Origin: Delia radicum | Lineage: Eukaryota > Arthropoda > Insecta > Diptera > Anthomyiidae | Length of the DNA: 64,000 bases | Direction: 5' to 3' | Assembly: GCA_021234595.1 (NCBI GenBank) | Contig: CM037854.1 | Coordinates: 241,665,657 to 241,729,656, forward strand | Shown here: piece by piece, positions 1 through 13,133 of the stretch | How the letters are laid out: each line of letters starts with the position of its first letter | Numbering within the stretch: position 1 is the first letter of the stretch | Position numbers and translations under genes: made by a program | The notes under the pieces: generated by a model | The model's input: only the letters and a program-made list of their open reading frames with translations | Told to the model about the DNA's origin: nothing | Databases searched by the model: none

Positions 1-575
1 TATGTCTCGGGATTTCTTTCAATGTGTATTGTGATAGTCACGGTAAGACGTTGTTTAACCTTTTTTTTTTTGTTATAGCAGTGGCAGTGTTTTCACATGG
101 AAGCAATGGCAGTTTGTTATTGTTTCCTTTTGTTGGCACACTACCAGGAAAGCAAAGATGGACAAGATTACAATTTTATGGTGTAAAAATACATATAATT
201 AGGACTAAATTCTAATTATGAGACAATGACTTAGAGAATAATAATGCTAGGCCGAAAAAAGAAATAATTTCTATGAATATAGTTTGGCACTCTTTAAGTT
301 TCAGACACTTTTCTATGAACAGCACTTGAATCAGTTAATAGAAAATATATGGCGCAAAAAATATATTGTAAACTTAAAATAACTACAATAAAAATATGTT
401 TTTAAACCCGACTACAGTTGAACTCTTGAATATACCAAATACAACATATGACAGGACCAACATAGGTTGCGCTTACATCTGAAATTCAAATCGCGGAACT
501 TTGATATTCAACAAACGCAATGTAAAAATTTCTTAAATTCCCTCTAATAAAACTTGTACACGTAATAATCATCAT
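1..575. other. AT-rich stretch, no gene seen
   Basis: I see no gene here. The one 63-codon open frame at 24-215 has no recognisable motif, starts in low-complexity sequence and contains a homopolymer-driven run of phenylalanines, so I treat it as chance. Confidence 0.6.
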
Positions 576-802
576 TACACCCAGAAAACAGACTCAGTCG
601 AGGCAACCGTATTTGTTGTCAATCAAATATTTCGGTAGCTGCTGCCGAATTTTTCGGTTATGATTACAATCGTTGGGTCAAAACAACGAAAATTCTTCCA
701 CAACAATATAATTTAGATTGCCGTAACAAAAATGGTATGGATGGTAACTGCCAAAAAATTTCGTAGCTACAACCGAACCATTCGATAAGTTTTCTGGGTG
801 TA
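576..802. mobile_element. MITE, family A (ends TACACCCAGAAAAC), copy 1
   Basis: A 227-bp non-coding element. It starts TACACCCAGAAAAC and ends with the exact reverse complement GTTTTCTGGGTGTA (14-bp perfect inverted ends). Internally it carries diverged words such as GGCAACCG and TTCGGTAGCT, which are shared with the copy at 14512-14757. No ORF. The terminal TA may be the target duplication, as in Tc1/mariner-type MITEs; that class assignment is inference. Confidence 0.8.
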
Positions 803-2035
803 GAAATTATTCAATTTTATTTTATTCAATTCTGTAATTGATTCTAATTAAAAATAACTTTATTATTCAAATTATTTTACTATAATTTCTAAAGTTTGTG
901 ATGAATGCACATGTCACTGTAGTATATAGTATATATTCTAATTTTTTTGTTGTTGCTATGTTCTCATCACAGATTTACTCTAGTACAGTAATTCTTTCAT
1001 AAGTGGAATTTAGAATTCTACTAAATTCAACTCCAATTCAAAAAAGTTTTGTATCTCAAAGTTTATTGATTTGACGAAACAAATTGTCTAATTGCCAACT
1101 ACGTACACAAATTATTAGGCAAATCATTTTTTGTAATTCCATTTGCAAGAGTATTCACTGTATTTCGCTATTTATTTATGTAGGTTGATACATTTTCCAT
1201 TTTATAAATTATTTCAACGTTAACTGTGCTCGGATAACAATAACGATACAATAGTTTTTATGATGATTAACATTAGTGAAATTTTCTCTAATGTTTGTAA
1301 CTGACGGTGTATTTGTGTGAATGTGGTTTGTAAAATATCTACAACATCAACCAAATAATACATGGTTTGTTAGGTTAGTATTAGTAACTAGGTTGGCTGT
1401 TGTTACATGTTTGAGATTATTTGGCTTAATTTAAGATTTTTAGATTGCAATTAGGAATATTAAAAAAAAGATAATAACTACTACTACATTAATATTTAAC
1501 ATTAATTGAAAACAAAATCTATGTAGGTACAAACAAATAATATATGACATATTTATGTAATTTTGCTTCTGAACGTAATTTAGATAAATACATCATTTTA
1601 TTTTCATACTTATTCAATTTATTCCCATTTTATGCTTGCAACTTAAAGCGTTGGAATTGATATCGATACAGCTTTTAGCATTTGTGCATATCAACTGCTT
1701 TAAGAAAACTTAAGCGTTTCAAAATTTACCGATTTCCCTATTCCTTCACCATCGTGTTCTAAAAATCGTATATATTCTGGAAAAGTAATCCACACACAAT
1801 TATTTAGTTTTTATTAATAACGTATAATCTAATATGGAAATAGTTTACTGAAGTAAATATATATAAGGAGTTTCAAAAATGTTCAACACTTAGGCAAAAT
1901 ATAAAAAAAAAATTTTTTGTATGGCATGAACAAACTTTTGTATATGTGTTAAATTACATCCGTTTTATTTATTTATCTTTAACAGTTCAAAACTTTTATC
2001 GGTTTAAAGTTTAAATCATCTTATTAGGCCAAGGA
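803..2035. other. AT-rich stretch, nothing recognised
   Basis: No open frame of note, no tRNA-like boxes and no inverted termini that I could pair. It contains only short A/T runs. Confidence 0.5.
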
Positions 2036-2465
2036 ATTTCATGCCAATGCATTTTTGTAGTAACCCAAAATTGATTTTGACCAAATACTTTTCCGAATCA
2101 ACGAATTTGCAACAAAATGGCATCGATTTGTTGTTGCATATTTTGTAATAAATGCATATTTTGCTATAAATGCATATTTTATGGCATCTTTTGTTATTTT
2201 TTTATTACATATTTAGCATATTTTCAATTTAATTGCATATTTTTGCATATTTAGTTTTAATTAAAAACAAACAAAAGAAAACTTTCTAATCCTAACATTG
2301 CATCTAGTTTTCACTTGTTAGACAGTTATATTTGATTATATTTTTAAAGCAACAATGATAGAGCGGGAGTAATAAATGGATTTTCAAAATCCAAAAATTT
2401 TACGTGCATATTTTTTTGATTTTTTAGTGCAGATTTTTGGATTTTTATAGCATATTTTGAAATAT
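2036..2465 (+). mobile_element. GCATATTT-rich element, family G, decayed copy
   Basis: Shares its order of words with 49386-49934: a phrase ending ACCCAAAATTGATTTTG, then GCAACAAAATGGCAT, then a series of GCATATTTT repeats, then AATTAAAAACAAACAAAAGAAA. The ends are too diverged to place exactly. The better-defined copy at 53518-54004 (opposite strand) shows CCAGGGCAGT termini. No coding capacity. Confidence 0.65.
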
Positions 2466-2680
2466 TTGCTGGTTTTATGAAATTTTTGCTGGTTTTATGA
2501 TATTTATTTGGGTTTGGAGTTACTTATTTGCTGGAAATTATAATAACTTTTAAAACTTTTAAATTCGAAAAATTGTATATAAAAATGCTTTTTGAGGTAA
2601 TGCCAATTTTGTTTGTTCTATAAAAGTTTAAGACCCTAAAATTTGTTAATGCCTTTTCGATTGATGTACGTTTTGGCGGA
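2455..2680 (+). repeat. Dispersed repeat K, 5' segment of copy 1
   Basis: Similar to about 36330-36540 in the same orientation. Shared landmarks are a GGTTTTATGATATTTA-like stretch, CTTTTAAATTC, and GATGCCTTTTC followed by GAACGTTTTGGCG-like sequence. The homology resumes at 4340-4720, so copy 1 appears interrupted by about 1.6 kb of other DNA, including the MITE at 3656-4251. The class is unknown. Confidence 0.55.
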
Positions 2681-3655
2681 ATTGAATTTAAGATTCACTC
2701 TAGATAGCCAACTATGTTCTAAAGTCATGTTTTTTATAACAAAATACGAAAAAATAATTAAATTTCCTAAATTTTAAAAAAAGTTCATAAAATATTTACG
2801 TTTAAAAATTTTAAAATGAGATAAGAAACTTAGTCCACGCAATACAATAGGCAATTTAAAATTTTTTTTTGTGAATGGCAGACGCTAAAAATATACAGTT
2901 TTAAAAAGTCTACTCCAATTCCTTATCCCGTATCCCTTCGTATCCCGTTATTAGTGCGGTGATATCAACTTCATATTCCTTAAATGTTAATCTTGTTTTT
3001 GACGTAAAAGTCAATCTAGGTCTAAAATACCTATATGATAATTGAACTAGTTCTGCCTATTATGGAGGCTCTAGCTTTTCTAAAGCTTCGGGTTCTGATG
3101 AGATCTTTAGCCAAAAATACTAGTATCAACCTAGCTAATATTTTTGACTTGCTTTATTTTTGTAAATATAAAGAGGTTGAAAGCTCGTTATAAATTAAAA
3201 ATAACATAAAAATAATCTCGATGTATATAAAAACAAAAAACTAATACATATAACTTTTTGTCAGTAACAATGGACGTAACTAATAATTTAATATGTTTTT
3301 TGTAAAAATAAAACAAATTCAACTCATATTTAATTATCTTAATTGATTTCTTTACAAAACAAAATGTCACTGCCTTGGAATATATTTTTTAAAACGGAGC
3401 TAATATATAAGGTAAAGGAAGCTTTAGTTCTTTAAATATAAAAACACTAAAAAAGTACCATATGACTTTTGTTAGAAAAGTAATACAAAAGTTAATCTAG
3501 GTCTTTTCCCACTATAGCATTTTGTGAAACTAAAAAACATGCTACAATAAAAAATTGTAATTGTTCATGTAAAAAGTTATAAACTGTTATATTTCGAAAT
3601 AAAAATTGAGCTATCTCAAATCAAAAAATTAAAAATATAAAACATATAAAACATA
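2681..3655. other. AT-rich stretch inside dispersed repeat K, nothing recognised
   Basis: Lies between the two segments of repeat K. A 60-codon open frame on the minus strand (3188-3370) is low complexity and has no recognisable motif. Confidence 0.45.
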
Positions 3656-4251
3656 TACACTCACAATATATTTTCTGTTACCAATTCTTGTTTATTTATA
3701 AAGTTTTACGTAAAGTTTGTTTTCAAATGAAGAATCAATTGGTATTTTTACCAACTCTTTCTATCGGTAGTTTAAAAAACAATCTATAGAAGTAGACGTT
3801 CTTTCGGTAGTAGTTAAATATTGACAGTTAAATTTTGAATTTTATTATTTCTCTTTCAAAAAAAAAAAAAAATGTACAATAATTCCCATAAAATTTTTTC
3901 ACATAAAAGCTTCTTTAAATACAAAATTATTTTAATTGAATTTACAAGAAATTCAAACATACTAACATAACAAACATACAAACATTGGCTTTTGTATGTG
4001 TTCAGTTTTGTAATCACAAAAAAAAATATATTTCAAAAACAAATGAAAAAAAAAGTTTTTTTTTAAGTTTTGCCCGTTAAATATTAAAGGTTGTTTTAGG
4101 AGACTTTCTGTTGTTTTTACTACTTCCACCGGTTATTTTAACAACGTTTAAAAATAAATATCAAAATGGGTTAAATATAATGGAAAATCAGTAGTACTTT
4201 TTTTAATTGTGTTATACGAGTAATTTAATAGTTAATAATGTTGTGAGTGTA
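3656..4251. mobile_element. MITE, family D (ends TACACTCACAA), copy 1
   Basis: A 596-bp element. The left end is TACACTCACAA and the right end TTGTGAGTGTA, perfect reverse complements. The first 190 bp match 16380-16582 closely, including GTTTTACGTAAA, AAATGAAGAATCAATT and TATCGGTAGTTTAAAAAAC. No coding potential. Confidence 0.78.
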
Positions 4252-4339
4252 TCTCTAAAAGACCATCACCGTTTTATAAGTATTGTTAGCAAAACTCAAT
4301 TCCATTAAACGGAGCAAAAATCGTATGGACAGAACTACG

Positions 4340-4720
4340 AAAATTAAAAAATCGGAAAATTTTGGCTTCACTTGTTTCACCACCACACAACTTTTCACGA
4401 AGCAGTGATATGGAAATTATTTTAATAGTAAATGTATCTGCCAAGCCTAGTGACTCAATTGTGTATCGGTTTGGATCTAAAAGATAAAAACTATGAGGAA
4501 AAAAATAAAATTAATGAAAAAACTCGTGTAAGTTTAAAGTATTTTTTTTAGTTTTTTTACTTTTAAATGGCCCTTGAATCTTTAGGTGAAGACTTATTAA
4601 AGTGAAATTTAGCATGTCATAGTTTTTAAGTATAGTTTAGCTAACCGTGTCCATCGTTTCTCTCAATTCAAAAAACCTTGAGAAATAAGAGACATCTGAA
4701 GTCAGTTTCAACATGTGTAG
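4340..4720 (+). repeat. Dispersed repeat K, 3' segment of copy 1
   Basis: Aligns by eye with 36720-37050. Shared landmarks are AGCRGTGATATGGAAAT-like sequence, TGTATCGGTTTGGATCT, AAAAACTATGAG, TGAAAAAACT, TTTAGRTGAAGACTT and GTTTCAAYATGTG. The same order and strand show that these are copies of one repeat. No ORF is retained. Confidence 0.65.
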
Positions 4721-5021
4721 AACAATTTACGGACCGATTGGTGTGAAATACTTCATATGTATGAAAGTATAATAATAGTGAAATTAACATGTTGCAGAAA
4801 TATTATTAATATAATTAAATTATTCCATATAACTACATATGGATGGATTATAGTTTTATAGCAATTTAGTTTAAACTTTAGCTTCAAGTAAATGCTAGTT
4901 TCTTTGTAAATTTCTTTACGATGACTTTTCTCATTAATATTTAAAAGTTTATGAGTGTGTGTGTATAATTCTGTATTGAAATTCAAACAATAATTTTAAG
5001 ATCTTTGGTATATTAGTAGTA

Positions 5022-5516
5022 CAGTGGAGTTCGGCAATAACGAACACTGGTTATAACATTTTTTTTTTTATAACGAACGATTTTGTTGGTCCTAAAACAT
5101 TTACCACCATATTTCATAAAAATAAAACGGTTATAACGAACATCGTTTATAGCGAACTTTTTATATAACGAAAAAATGTTTTGGACTCTTTTACGAATTT
5201 CCATACAAATTTTTGCGCACATAAAAAATCAAGATATTAAAATGAAAAATGTGCAGCAAATTTTAAAAACTGTAGCTTTGTACTTAAAACTTCAATTAAA
5301 AGAATTGAAAAATGTATGAAACGTAATTTAATGGAAAAATTGTTTCAATATTACGCACAAAAATTAAAAAATTTGGAGAATTGAAGAAAAAGTAATGTCA
5401 CTTATGCCTTTAAGAAAAAGTTATGTCACTTTTTGGAAAATGCTTACCACGCTTATATCGAACTTAGCTTATAACGAACTAAATTCTCCAATCCTTACGA
5501 GTTCGTTATAACCGTG
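5022..5516. mobile_element. pogo/Tigger-like MITE with ATAACGAAC motifs
   Basis: Starts CAGTGGAGTTCGG just after a TA and ends CGTTATAACCGTG just before a TA, giving an imperfect inverted repeat. Both ends carry iterations of ATAACGAAC and its variants (5075, 5135, 5455-5480, 5500). CAGTGG termini with TA duplications are usual for pogo/Tigger relatives; the assignment is inference. No transposase remains. Confidence 0.7.
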
Positions 5517-7225
5517 TATATGCATTATAGCTGTAGTACTAGCATCTTTATATGTTCTGTCCTAATGTACATACAAACGTATATACTTGTAAATGTTATA
5601 TGTAATTTGTTTTTGGTAGTTGCTATAGATTAGATTCTTGTCATGATGTTGCTTTAGATTGCCATGAAATTAAATTAAACTTTGTTGATGTTGCTGCTTT
5701 TGCTGCATCATGCAGCAGGATGCACAAGAGCATATTAGATGGAGTGTGATTACTGTACGAATGCAATCATTATTATTATCATCATTTCTAATTCTTGGAT
5801 AATATAATCCTGATTTACTCCATTGAACGATAATCTTATTTGAAAAACATTTTGACAAACAATAAACAAGTGCTGCTTTACATGATGACAGTTAAGGAAA
5901 CAGTCAGTCAAAGCCTTGTATTACGCCAAGGTGAATTATATTTCGTTTTTGTTTCCATTTCCAAATTGAATTTTTATTACAAAAACTACATTAAAATCAT
6001 GGAGTAATTTTATAGTGTACATTTAAAAAATAGAACTTAATGTTTTAGGTTATGTTGGCAACAAATTCGTTTGTCAGCTTGAATCTGTTTTCTATGTGCA
6101 CTTATTTAATTGAATTATAATTAGAACAACCAATAAAACATTTAAAATTTGATAAAATTAAATATTTTACATTCAATTTTCTAGTAAAATTTCTTATTAT
6201 TTTTTTTAACTGTTATTCGATATGCTAAGTAATAAACATATTATAAAAAACAACGGGTCGTATGAGTTATATTAATTTAATCAAATATATTGCTCATATG
6301 TTTAATATGGTGTAAAATATAAACATTGTGTACAACTTCATCTAAACATAAAAAGAGTAAATTTTTATAACACTAAACTGGTTTGTTTTATTTTGCAATA
6401 TGATTAACTTGAAAATGTTAATAACATAACATTTAAAGAGATTACAACACTCTTTTAATGTTTCCCAGTTAAAGTTGTTACAAAATGTTACAGAATATTT
6501 GGAATTTGATTTGGTGTCTTTTTGTTTGTTAAGATCTAGAGCAGCTTTAAAAGAATTGTGTTAATTAAGATAACACGTATGATGGTTTTATTTTTCTTTC
6601 ATTTCCAAGTTGCAATTAATTTTGTTGTAAGTTTGCAGTTTTATATATTTGTTAAATAAAAATCCTTAAAGAAAAACTACACACATACAAACATATGTAT
6701 GGATGTGGGTTAAAAGAGTTATCAAGTATTTTTCTTGGTGTACTTAATAGTTCATATTGTCCACTTCAAGAGAAAACTAGAAAATCTGGATAAACAAAAT
6801 TTAAAATTAAAAAGTGTGTTCAGAAAAAGTTGTTATCAATGAATCTTAAAAATGGAATGTTGAATTTGAAAGCCCTTGACAGTGTCGGTCAAAACTAACT
6901 GTACAACATCCCCACGCTTTTTCTTTGAAATGTATTTTAAAAACTAACGCTCGTATTCATGTTCTATAAACGCTAGTCGATAAAAGACATAATATTTTTT
7001 ATAAAAATGCTTTAGTTTATTTAAGTTACGTTAGTTTTAAATATAGATATAGTTTTTAATTTAGATATACTGGACTAATATAACAAATATTATATTTTTG
7101 CAATAATCCATTTTTTTTGCTTAAATACTGAAATTTGTTGAATGGGAAATGAATGATCTTAAAAACTTGTAATTCTGCGAAAAATACATTTATTTTTGAT
7201 TGCAATTATAACATTTTTGATATCA
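5517..7225. other. AT-rich stretch, nothing recognised
   Basis: No convincing ORF, RNA gene or paired termini. Around 5690-5750 a locally less AT-rich patch repeats TGCTGC-type triplets. The 62-codon minus-strand frame over it contains a glutamine-rich run typical of out-of-frame (GCT)n, not a recognised protein. Confidence 0.5.
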
Positions 7226-7430
7226 CACTCAGGGCACTTCTGCTGTAAATATTTCTAGGTAGTTGATTGGGTAGTAATACAGTACCTTTATTTTTAAGTG
7301 AAAAAGTTGGCATTCATTAAAAAAAACAAGCGACATCAAATTATTGTACCTACTATGAACTTACATTCATTATCATCAGTTTTTTTGTTTTTATTTGTAA
7401 AAGTAAAACAAATAAACTATTGTCCATATA
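7226..7430. mobile_element. MITE, family B (CACTCAGGG end), truncated copy
   Basis: Begins CACTCAGGGCACTTCTG and continues with GTAATACAGTACCTTTATTTTTAAGTG, as in the full copy at 59429-59826. The similarity fades after about 7350-7430 and the opposite terminus is missing, so this is a truncated or decayed member. Confidence 0.65.
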
Positions 7431-8980
7431 TGTCCATTTTTTTCGAATTTTTTGGATTCTAATTTTTTGTTGAATTAATTCTTAATAAATTTTTTGACTT
7501 CGAAGTTGCGTCGATAATATATCAGTTAGCGTCGCATGACTCCGAAGTTGCGTCGTAAATGATTCGATTTGCGTAGTTATTTTAAATTTGTATCGAAACC
7601 CCATTTTTTAACAACCCTATGCAGGCATGTTGTCAGTTTTTTTTCGGAATTCATTTTATTAGTTTGCAATGAATATTAGTATTTTTATTTAAATAAAACT
7701 TTCTTTCCAAAAATAATAAAAAAATAGTATTTTGTATTTAAAAATAAATTTTTTTATCTAAAATAACGGGTCATGGAACTAATCAAATAAAAATCAATAT
7801 AAATGTATGGGAAATCGTGTTTCGGTTTGCGTTCCATTTAATATTAGTTTTACTTTTTACAATAATTAGTATCCAAATAGCGGCAAAAGTATTGTATTTA
7901 AGTATGGTGTTGAATAAAAGTGTGGTGCGTTTTTCAGTGGTATACCCCAGACGATACAAGGAAACGGGGATGCGATAATATTAACATTTCGGCCTAAAAA
8001 AATTGCTTTAACAGTAGCCTTAGAGTATCATAATTATATTTTTTTTTGAGATATGCCTTTAAAAATTGTTACATTCAGTTGCGAAAAACGGTAAAAAAAT
8101 TCTTCCTTTTAATTAAATTTTAATTACAATTGACTTAAGCTACCTTTACTCAAAATTTTGTTAAAACAAATTTAAATCGTTTTTTTTTTCAGCAATGAGA
8201 ATATGAAAATTATTTCTGTTTTCGCAAAAAAGTGCATTAAGCGTCTTTAATATTTTAATTCATATTTATTAGTTGAACATATTAATACTTTAATTAAAAA
8301 TAGCATACATATATATTTATTTCAATTTTCGCAATATGTATGTTCACTTCCTTAAGAAATTTGGGAACATTTTTTTAAAATACTCAGGATGTTTTTCTAC
8401 AATTTAGGTGAAATCTTAATAATGACCTGACAACGCCGTCATTACTAAAAACACGCAATTTAAAATATATAAATTAAAAAATTTTAATTTATAATTAGTG
8501 AATATAAAAACAAATGGAAGAAAAAATGTAAGAAAAAAGCAATCAAAATTTGTGATCGTATTAGCTTGTCGGACTACCACAGTACAAATCAGTAAAATTA
8601 TCAAATCAGTAAAAGGTAAAGAATTAGTTCAAACTGATATTTTTTATTAATTAAACGCAAATTTTACCTGTAAAGTAAATTTGGGCTTATTTAACAAATC
8701 GTACAAATTACATGGCACCATAGTGTATATTATTTTGTGGAGTTAGGTGAGTATTATTACATTAATTCGATGCTCCAGAGACATGCCGTACAACCCATAC
8801 AACAAGCTATAAACTAAATAAGAATTATTGAAATTAATTAAAAATATTTATTGCGAATACACAAACATTTATAAAAAACAACTACATTCAGTTTTGAACC
8901 CGTTAACAGCTTTTGCTTGCTTATTTTTAATACCAAACTGCTCATCGACATAAACAATTTTTCGGAGTACTCGCCGTTTC
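7431..8980. other. AT-rich stretch, nothing recognised
   Basis: Contains a short local duplication of GAAGTTGCGTCG at 7502 and 7542, otherwise nothing paired or coding. The small open frame at 8416-8604 on the minus strand is hydrophobic low complexity with no motif. Confidence 0.45.
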
Positions 8981-9060
8981 AACAGACAGACGGACATGGC
9001 TAAATCGACTTCGCTATTCATGCTGATCAAGAGTATACATAGTAACTGCGGTTCCAAAAT
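8981..9060 (+). repeat. Fragment of a dispersed fly repeat (GACGGACATGGCTAAATCGA)
   Basis: The phrase GACGGACATGGCTAAATCGA followed by CTGATCAAGAGTATA-like sequence resembles a dispersed repeat I remember from higher-fly genomes. This rests on recall, not a search. Short flanking matches to other repeats here were not found. The open frames crossing it on both strands are coincidental. Confidence 0.4.
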
Positions 9061-9254
9061 TTATTTGAAAGAATTACAAACATTTTACAAACTGATATAT
9101 ACAGTCCTGCACAATGGGATGAAGATAAACTTAAAAAGTAAAAATTGTTGGCCCCTTTTTTACATCCTACACATTGGAGATGGCATATTTAACAAAAAAT
9201 AAAGCAAATTGTTTATTTCTTATGCACAGCGCGCTAAACTCCAATTATGTTTTA

Positions 9255-9622
9255 CACTTAGAATACCACTGTAAATGTAGTTAAAAACAAATAAAATTTC
9301 ACTTTAAGAAAGGACGACTTACATTTTAGTAAGTTCAACTAACATTCTCATTTGCTTTTTAATTGTAGTAAAAATGAACCTCAGATGTTAGTAAAAAATA
9401 AAAAAACGTTTCTTTTTTTTAAATAACAAAAAAAAAAAAACGCTAAAAAATTAATGTAAAATCATAAAACAGACATTTGATCTGGTTTGTTTTTTAAATG
9501 AACTACAAGGTTATTAAAAAATTAAATTTGTTCTACAAATGACTGACATTTACATTAAAAATGAAGAAACTGTATTACAACCCAAACAACTACATATTTT
9601 TAAAGCAGAAGTTCTCAGAGTG
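9255..9622 (-). mobile_element. MITE, family B, 368-bp copy with TA on both sides
   Basis: Bounded by TA at 9253-9254 and 9623-9624. One end reads CACTTAGAATACCACTG and the other CTCAGAGTG. It is nearly identical in plan to 18683-19078 and inverted relative to 59429-59826, sharing AAGTCGTCCTTTC, TGTAGTTCATTTAAAAAA and CATTTGTAGAA (in one orientation or the other). Non-coding. The full family member is about 398 bp. Confidence 0.85.
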
Positions 9623-12584
9623 TACTTTCATATTAGTCAAGCAAAATTTCTTTATTGGACCACGGCGTTAAATTAATTAATTTTTTAATAAGGATTATTG
9701 GATTATTATTGTTCAGTGTAAAATACATTTGATTCAACTTTAGGCTGTATTATAAAAATGCATGTATGAAATTATTTTCAATTATCGTATAATTTGTTCT
9801 AATAATAATAATTTTTCCGTGATGTAATCGAAGTTTTAAAAATATTGTACTGAACCCGTTCATAAAGCTCAGCAAAACATGTTATTTTTACTAATGCAAG
9901 TCGTGTAGATAAAAAATCGTAAAAAATTAAAAACAAAAAAAAAAAATCTAAAACCACAATAACACATCCAAAGGATGTATAAAATGTGGATGTAGAGGAC
10001 AAAATATTGCAGTTGTTGTGTTGGTGTTGTTGTAAACTTTGTGCACATGCCAAGCGACCAATAAATGCATCAGCAACAACAACAATAGGAGCAATATTTA
10101 TCAAGCTAAAACTTTAGCTTCGTTAGTGACCAGAAAAAGAATGTGACCAGCATATGACTTTATATTTTTAACACACCACAGAGCAAAAAAAAAAAACAAA
10201 CAAAAAACTAAAAAAAAAAAATCATTAAAACTAAATACGAGTACATTTTTATCTTTAGGAGTTCATAATGTTATATAATTTATATTTTCTCACAAACAGT
10301 TATTCCTTTTGGGGGTAAAGTGTTTGTAACCGTCATATAACCTTTTTTTTAAACATTTTTAAATTGTATTGCACGCTAATCGTTTTCTCTTAATATGTCA
10401 CTTTAAATAACAAAATTATGTATTTTTTTTTTCTACAAATTCCATTTACTTGTCTACGTCACATTCCGCTGACATCATTGACTGCGGCTAAGTAAGAGTA
10501 AGGAATGTGGTATAAAATGTTCATATACATATTTCGTTTGATTCTATTGGATTTGTCCTGTTATACTATTGAAAAATATACATGATGGCCTTACAAGGGA
10601 GGTATCCCGGCCTGGACCGGCAAATCTTATTGAACTTCGGATATGTTGTAGAGAATACAAGTTTAAGGGACCCGTTTTTTTTTAGCTGTCCAATCTCATG
10701 TTTAGGTGTTACTAAGTGGGGTCAAAAATTACCCCATTTTACGTTTTTTTCGGTTTATTTTGATCTATTTAAAGTTACTTTAGACAAGTTTGGTATCACA
10801 TGAAAGGGAAGAAACATTCAGTAGTGTACACATTATGTTTAAAGACTTTCAAGACTATTTGTTTTTTTAAGAAATTGTGGTTGTACTAATCTAAAAACTA
10901 TGCATAGTAATGCCTATTTAATTTAAACGAGCTTTTTCCGATATTCGAAATTGTTGGATTTTTATGCGACTTTTCCTGAAGAGCCTTTTCCTCCTATATT
11001 TCCACTATATAGGCTGTATGGGCAAACAAATTTTTGGTTTTCTTGAGTACTTTAACCCTGTGTGCAAATAAATCGAGTTTTCGTAAATTAAAGATACATT
11101 TTCATACAAAAACAAATGCACGTGTTGTTTTTTTACTCCTACAACATATCCAAAGTTCATTAAAATCTGCGAATTCGGGTCGTGTGATTCGGTTCGGTCG
11201 GGTCGTAAAATAAATGCACTAAAGAGTTATTGCAGTAAGCATTTCATTGATAAATTTCTAAAAATTACTTCTAATGTATCTACTCCTAGCTGATAATGCG
11301 CTAGCTAGAATTCAATCGCCAACATTTTGTTTTTAAAGACTAAACTTTTATTTTGCATTTATTTTTAAAAATACCACCCAGTGTGTATTTGAAATTTAAC
11401 TTATACTTAAACTATCATCTTAATAAAACTATGTTATTTTACTTCAATGTTTTGATACTAGGAACAACTTTAAAACAAAATAAATCAGTTAATTTTGGTT
11501 TAACTGTCTTTTCAACAATATTTTACTAAAATATGTTTTCCCCCCTTAAAAAGTGATGCAAATAAAGGGCATTCCAAATGTTAAGGATACCTAACCAAGC
11601 ACAGCGATTGCCACATTTTTTCTGTCATTCGTTCGGAGACGTGGTAGTACTTCAAAGCAGGTCTCAATATGCATGTGTATTAGGGGGACCAGTGAATAAA
11701 TATTTGAAGTATTATTTATCAAACTAAGCGTACGGAACTGTTGATTATGGCAAAATAAAATAATGTAATAAAAATTGGTTATATTAATTAAAGGCGTCAT
11801 TATAATGTTCGTATAGTAAAAAAACGTATCTAGAGACGAATAAATGAGTTAAAAAAGTAAAAAAACAACACATTATGCTCAATACTAAAATCGACTATAA
11901 AATAAAACTTTTACTTTTATAGTAACGCCCATTATAAATTAAAAAAAAATTATCATAAGGAAAAACAAATATCAAAACTTTTTTAGTTTTACCATAATCT
12001 ACTGCTAGGGACACCCTAATGTGTATGTATGAATTTCACAACTAAAAATGTAAATCTCTAAAAGAAAAAAAATATTGAAGTTAACATGTTCAAATCCAAA
12101 GAAATTCTTACAATTTTTTTTTCAATACTTTAAAAAAAAATTAAATTAAAGTTTGTTTTTCTCTATATGAAAGTCTCTACGAAACAGTCACGCTGTTAAA
12201 TCAAAGTAGTCGGAATGAAAAAAAAAAACGTAGAAGCAAAAAGTAAGCTTAAGCTTTACAAATGTTGTTTTTAACTGTTTTGGTAATGTATACTGAAGTG
12301 GCGATTAAGAAAAAAACATAATAATTTTAAATTTGGGTACACCTATTTTTCTTTGTAAAAAAATATTGTTAAAAACTTCTACATACAAATTCGCCAATTA
12401 TATACTATAGTCTATATTTCAGTTTCTGTTACAAAAAATAAATTAATAAATAAAGGTAATATCGTAGTACACAATCGATGTTGTACTTAAATATTTATAT
12501 TAGGATGTACCTACAAAGAGGCTTGTTACTGGAATTATAAAAAAACTTGGAGACTAACAAATAAATTATAGGGCCCTATTACTG
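9623..12584. other. Long stretch without a gene
   Basis: The 101-codon minus-strand frame at 9799-10104 is made of CAA/GTT triplet repeats and a hydrophobic T-run; I do not regard it as a gene. Around 10440-10520 there is a slightly GC-richer patch, not resolved further. Apart from the shared repeat at about 10660-10750, nothing recognisable is seen. Confidence 0.45.
10660..10750 (+). repeat. Dispersed repeat M, copy 1
   Basis: Shares TTTTAGCTGYCCAATCTC, an AAGTGGGRTCAAAAATTACCC-like phrase and a following T-rich tract with 30808-30895. The same order and strand indicate copies of one repeat of unknown class. The small ORF at 10582-10803 that spans it has no recognisable protein motif. Confidence 0.5.
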
Positions 12585-13133
12585 GCACTTCACCTAACGC
12601 TTGAAATCAGATATGGTATTTTATAATTCCCTACGTCTTCGTGATAGATTTTTACGGTATCACTAGAATTGTCAAATTTTTACGTTCTTGGATTGCCATT
12701 TTTGTAAACAATGTGAAATTTTTTAACCATTTTTGTAGTTAAACGTATAAATTAGCGTTGGCAGCCAATAAATATAGAATACAAATGTAACAAAAACAGA
12801 GAAACCCCAAAACAAAAATATTATTTAAATTCAATAAAGACTGAAAATATTGAAAAATTGTATTGCAAATAAGTTTAAAAGAATGTAGTTGGTTGTGCAA
12901 TCTAATTAATGTTTTAAAATAAAAACGAAAATTTTGAAAAAAAATTTAAGTGGTGTTATATGTGTTTTAATTCTGCCGGAGAAGATATTTTAGCATTTAT
13001 AATTATGACTTGACAATTCAAGTGATTTAATTAATACCCAGGTGATTTAGAAAATTCAGTTTTTCATACAATTTTGTTTTAAAAAAAAATTGTAAGTAAG
13101 TAAAAGCAAAATTTCAAAAATTAGGTGAAGTGC
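12585..13133. mobile_element. Terminal-inverted-repeat element (GCACTTCACCTAA)
   Basis: The left end GCACTTCACCTAA at 12585-12597 and the right end TTAGGTGAAGTGC at 13121-13133 are perfect 13-bp reverse complements 549 bp apart. The interior is AT-rich and non-coding. No clear target duplication was found, so the outer edges may extend a few bases. Confidence 0.6.

Noticed and set aside
9799..10104. 101-codon minus-strand frame
   Set aside because: Made from CAA/GTT triplets and a T-rich hydrophobic run; no motif and no codon bias expected of a gene.
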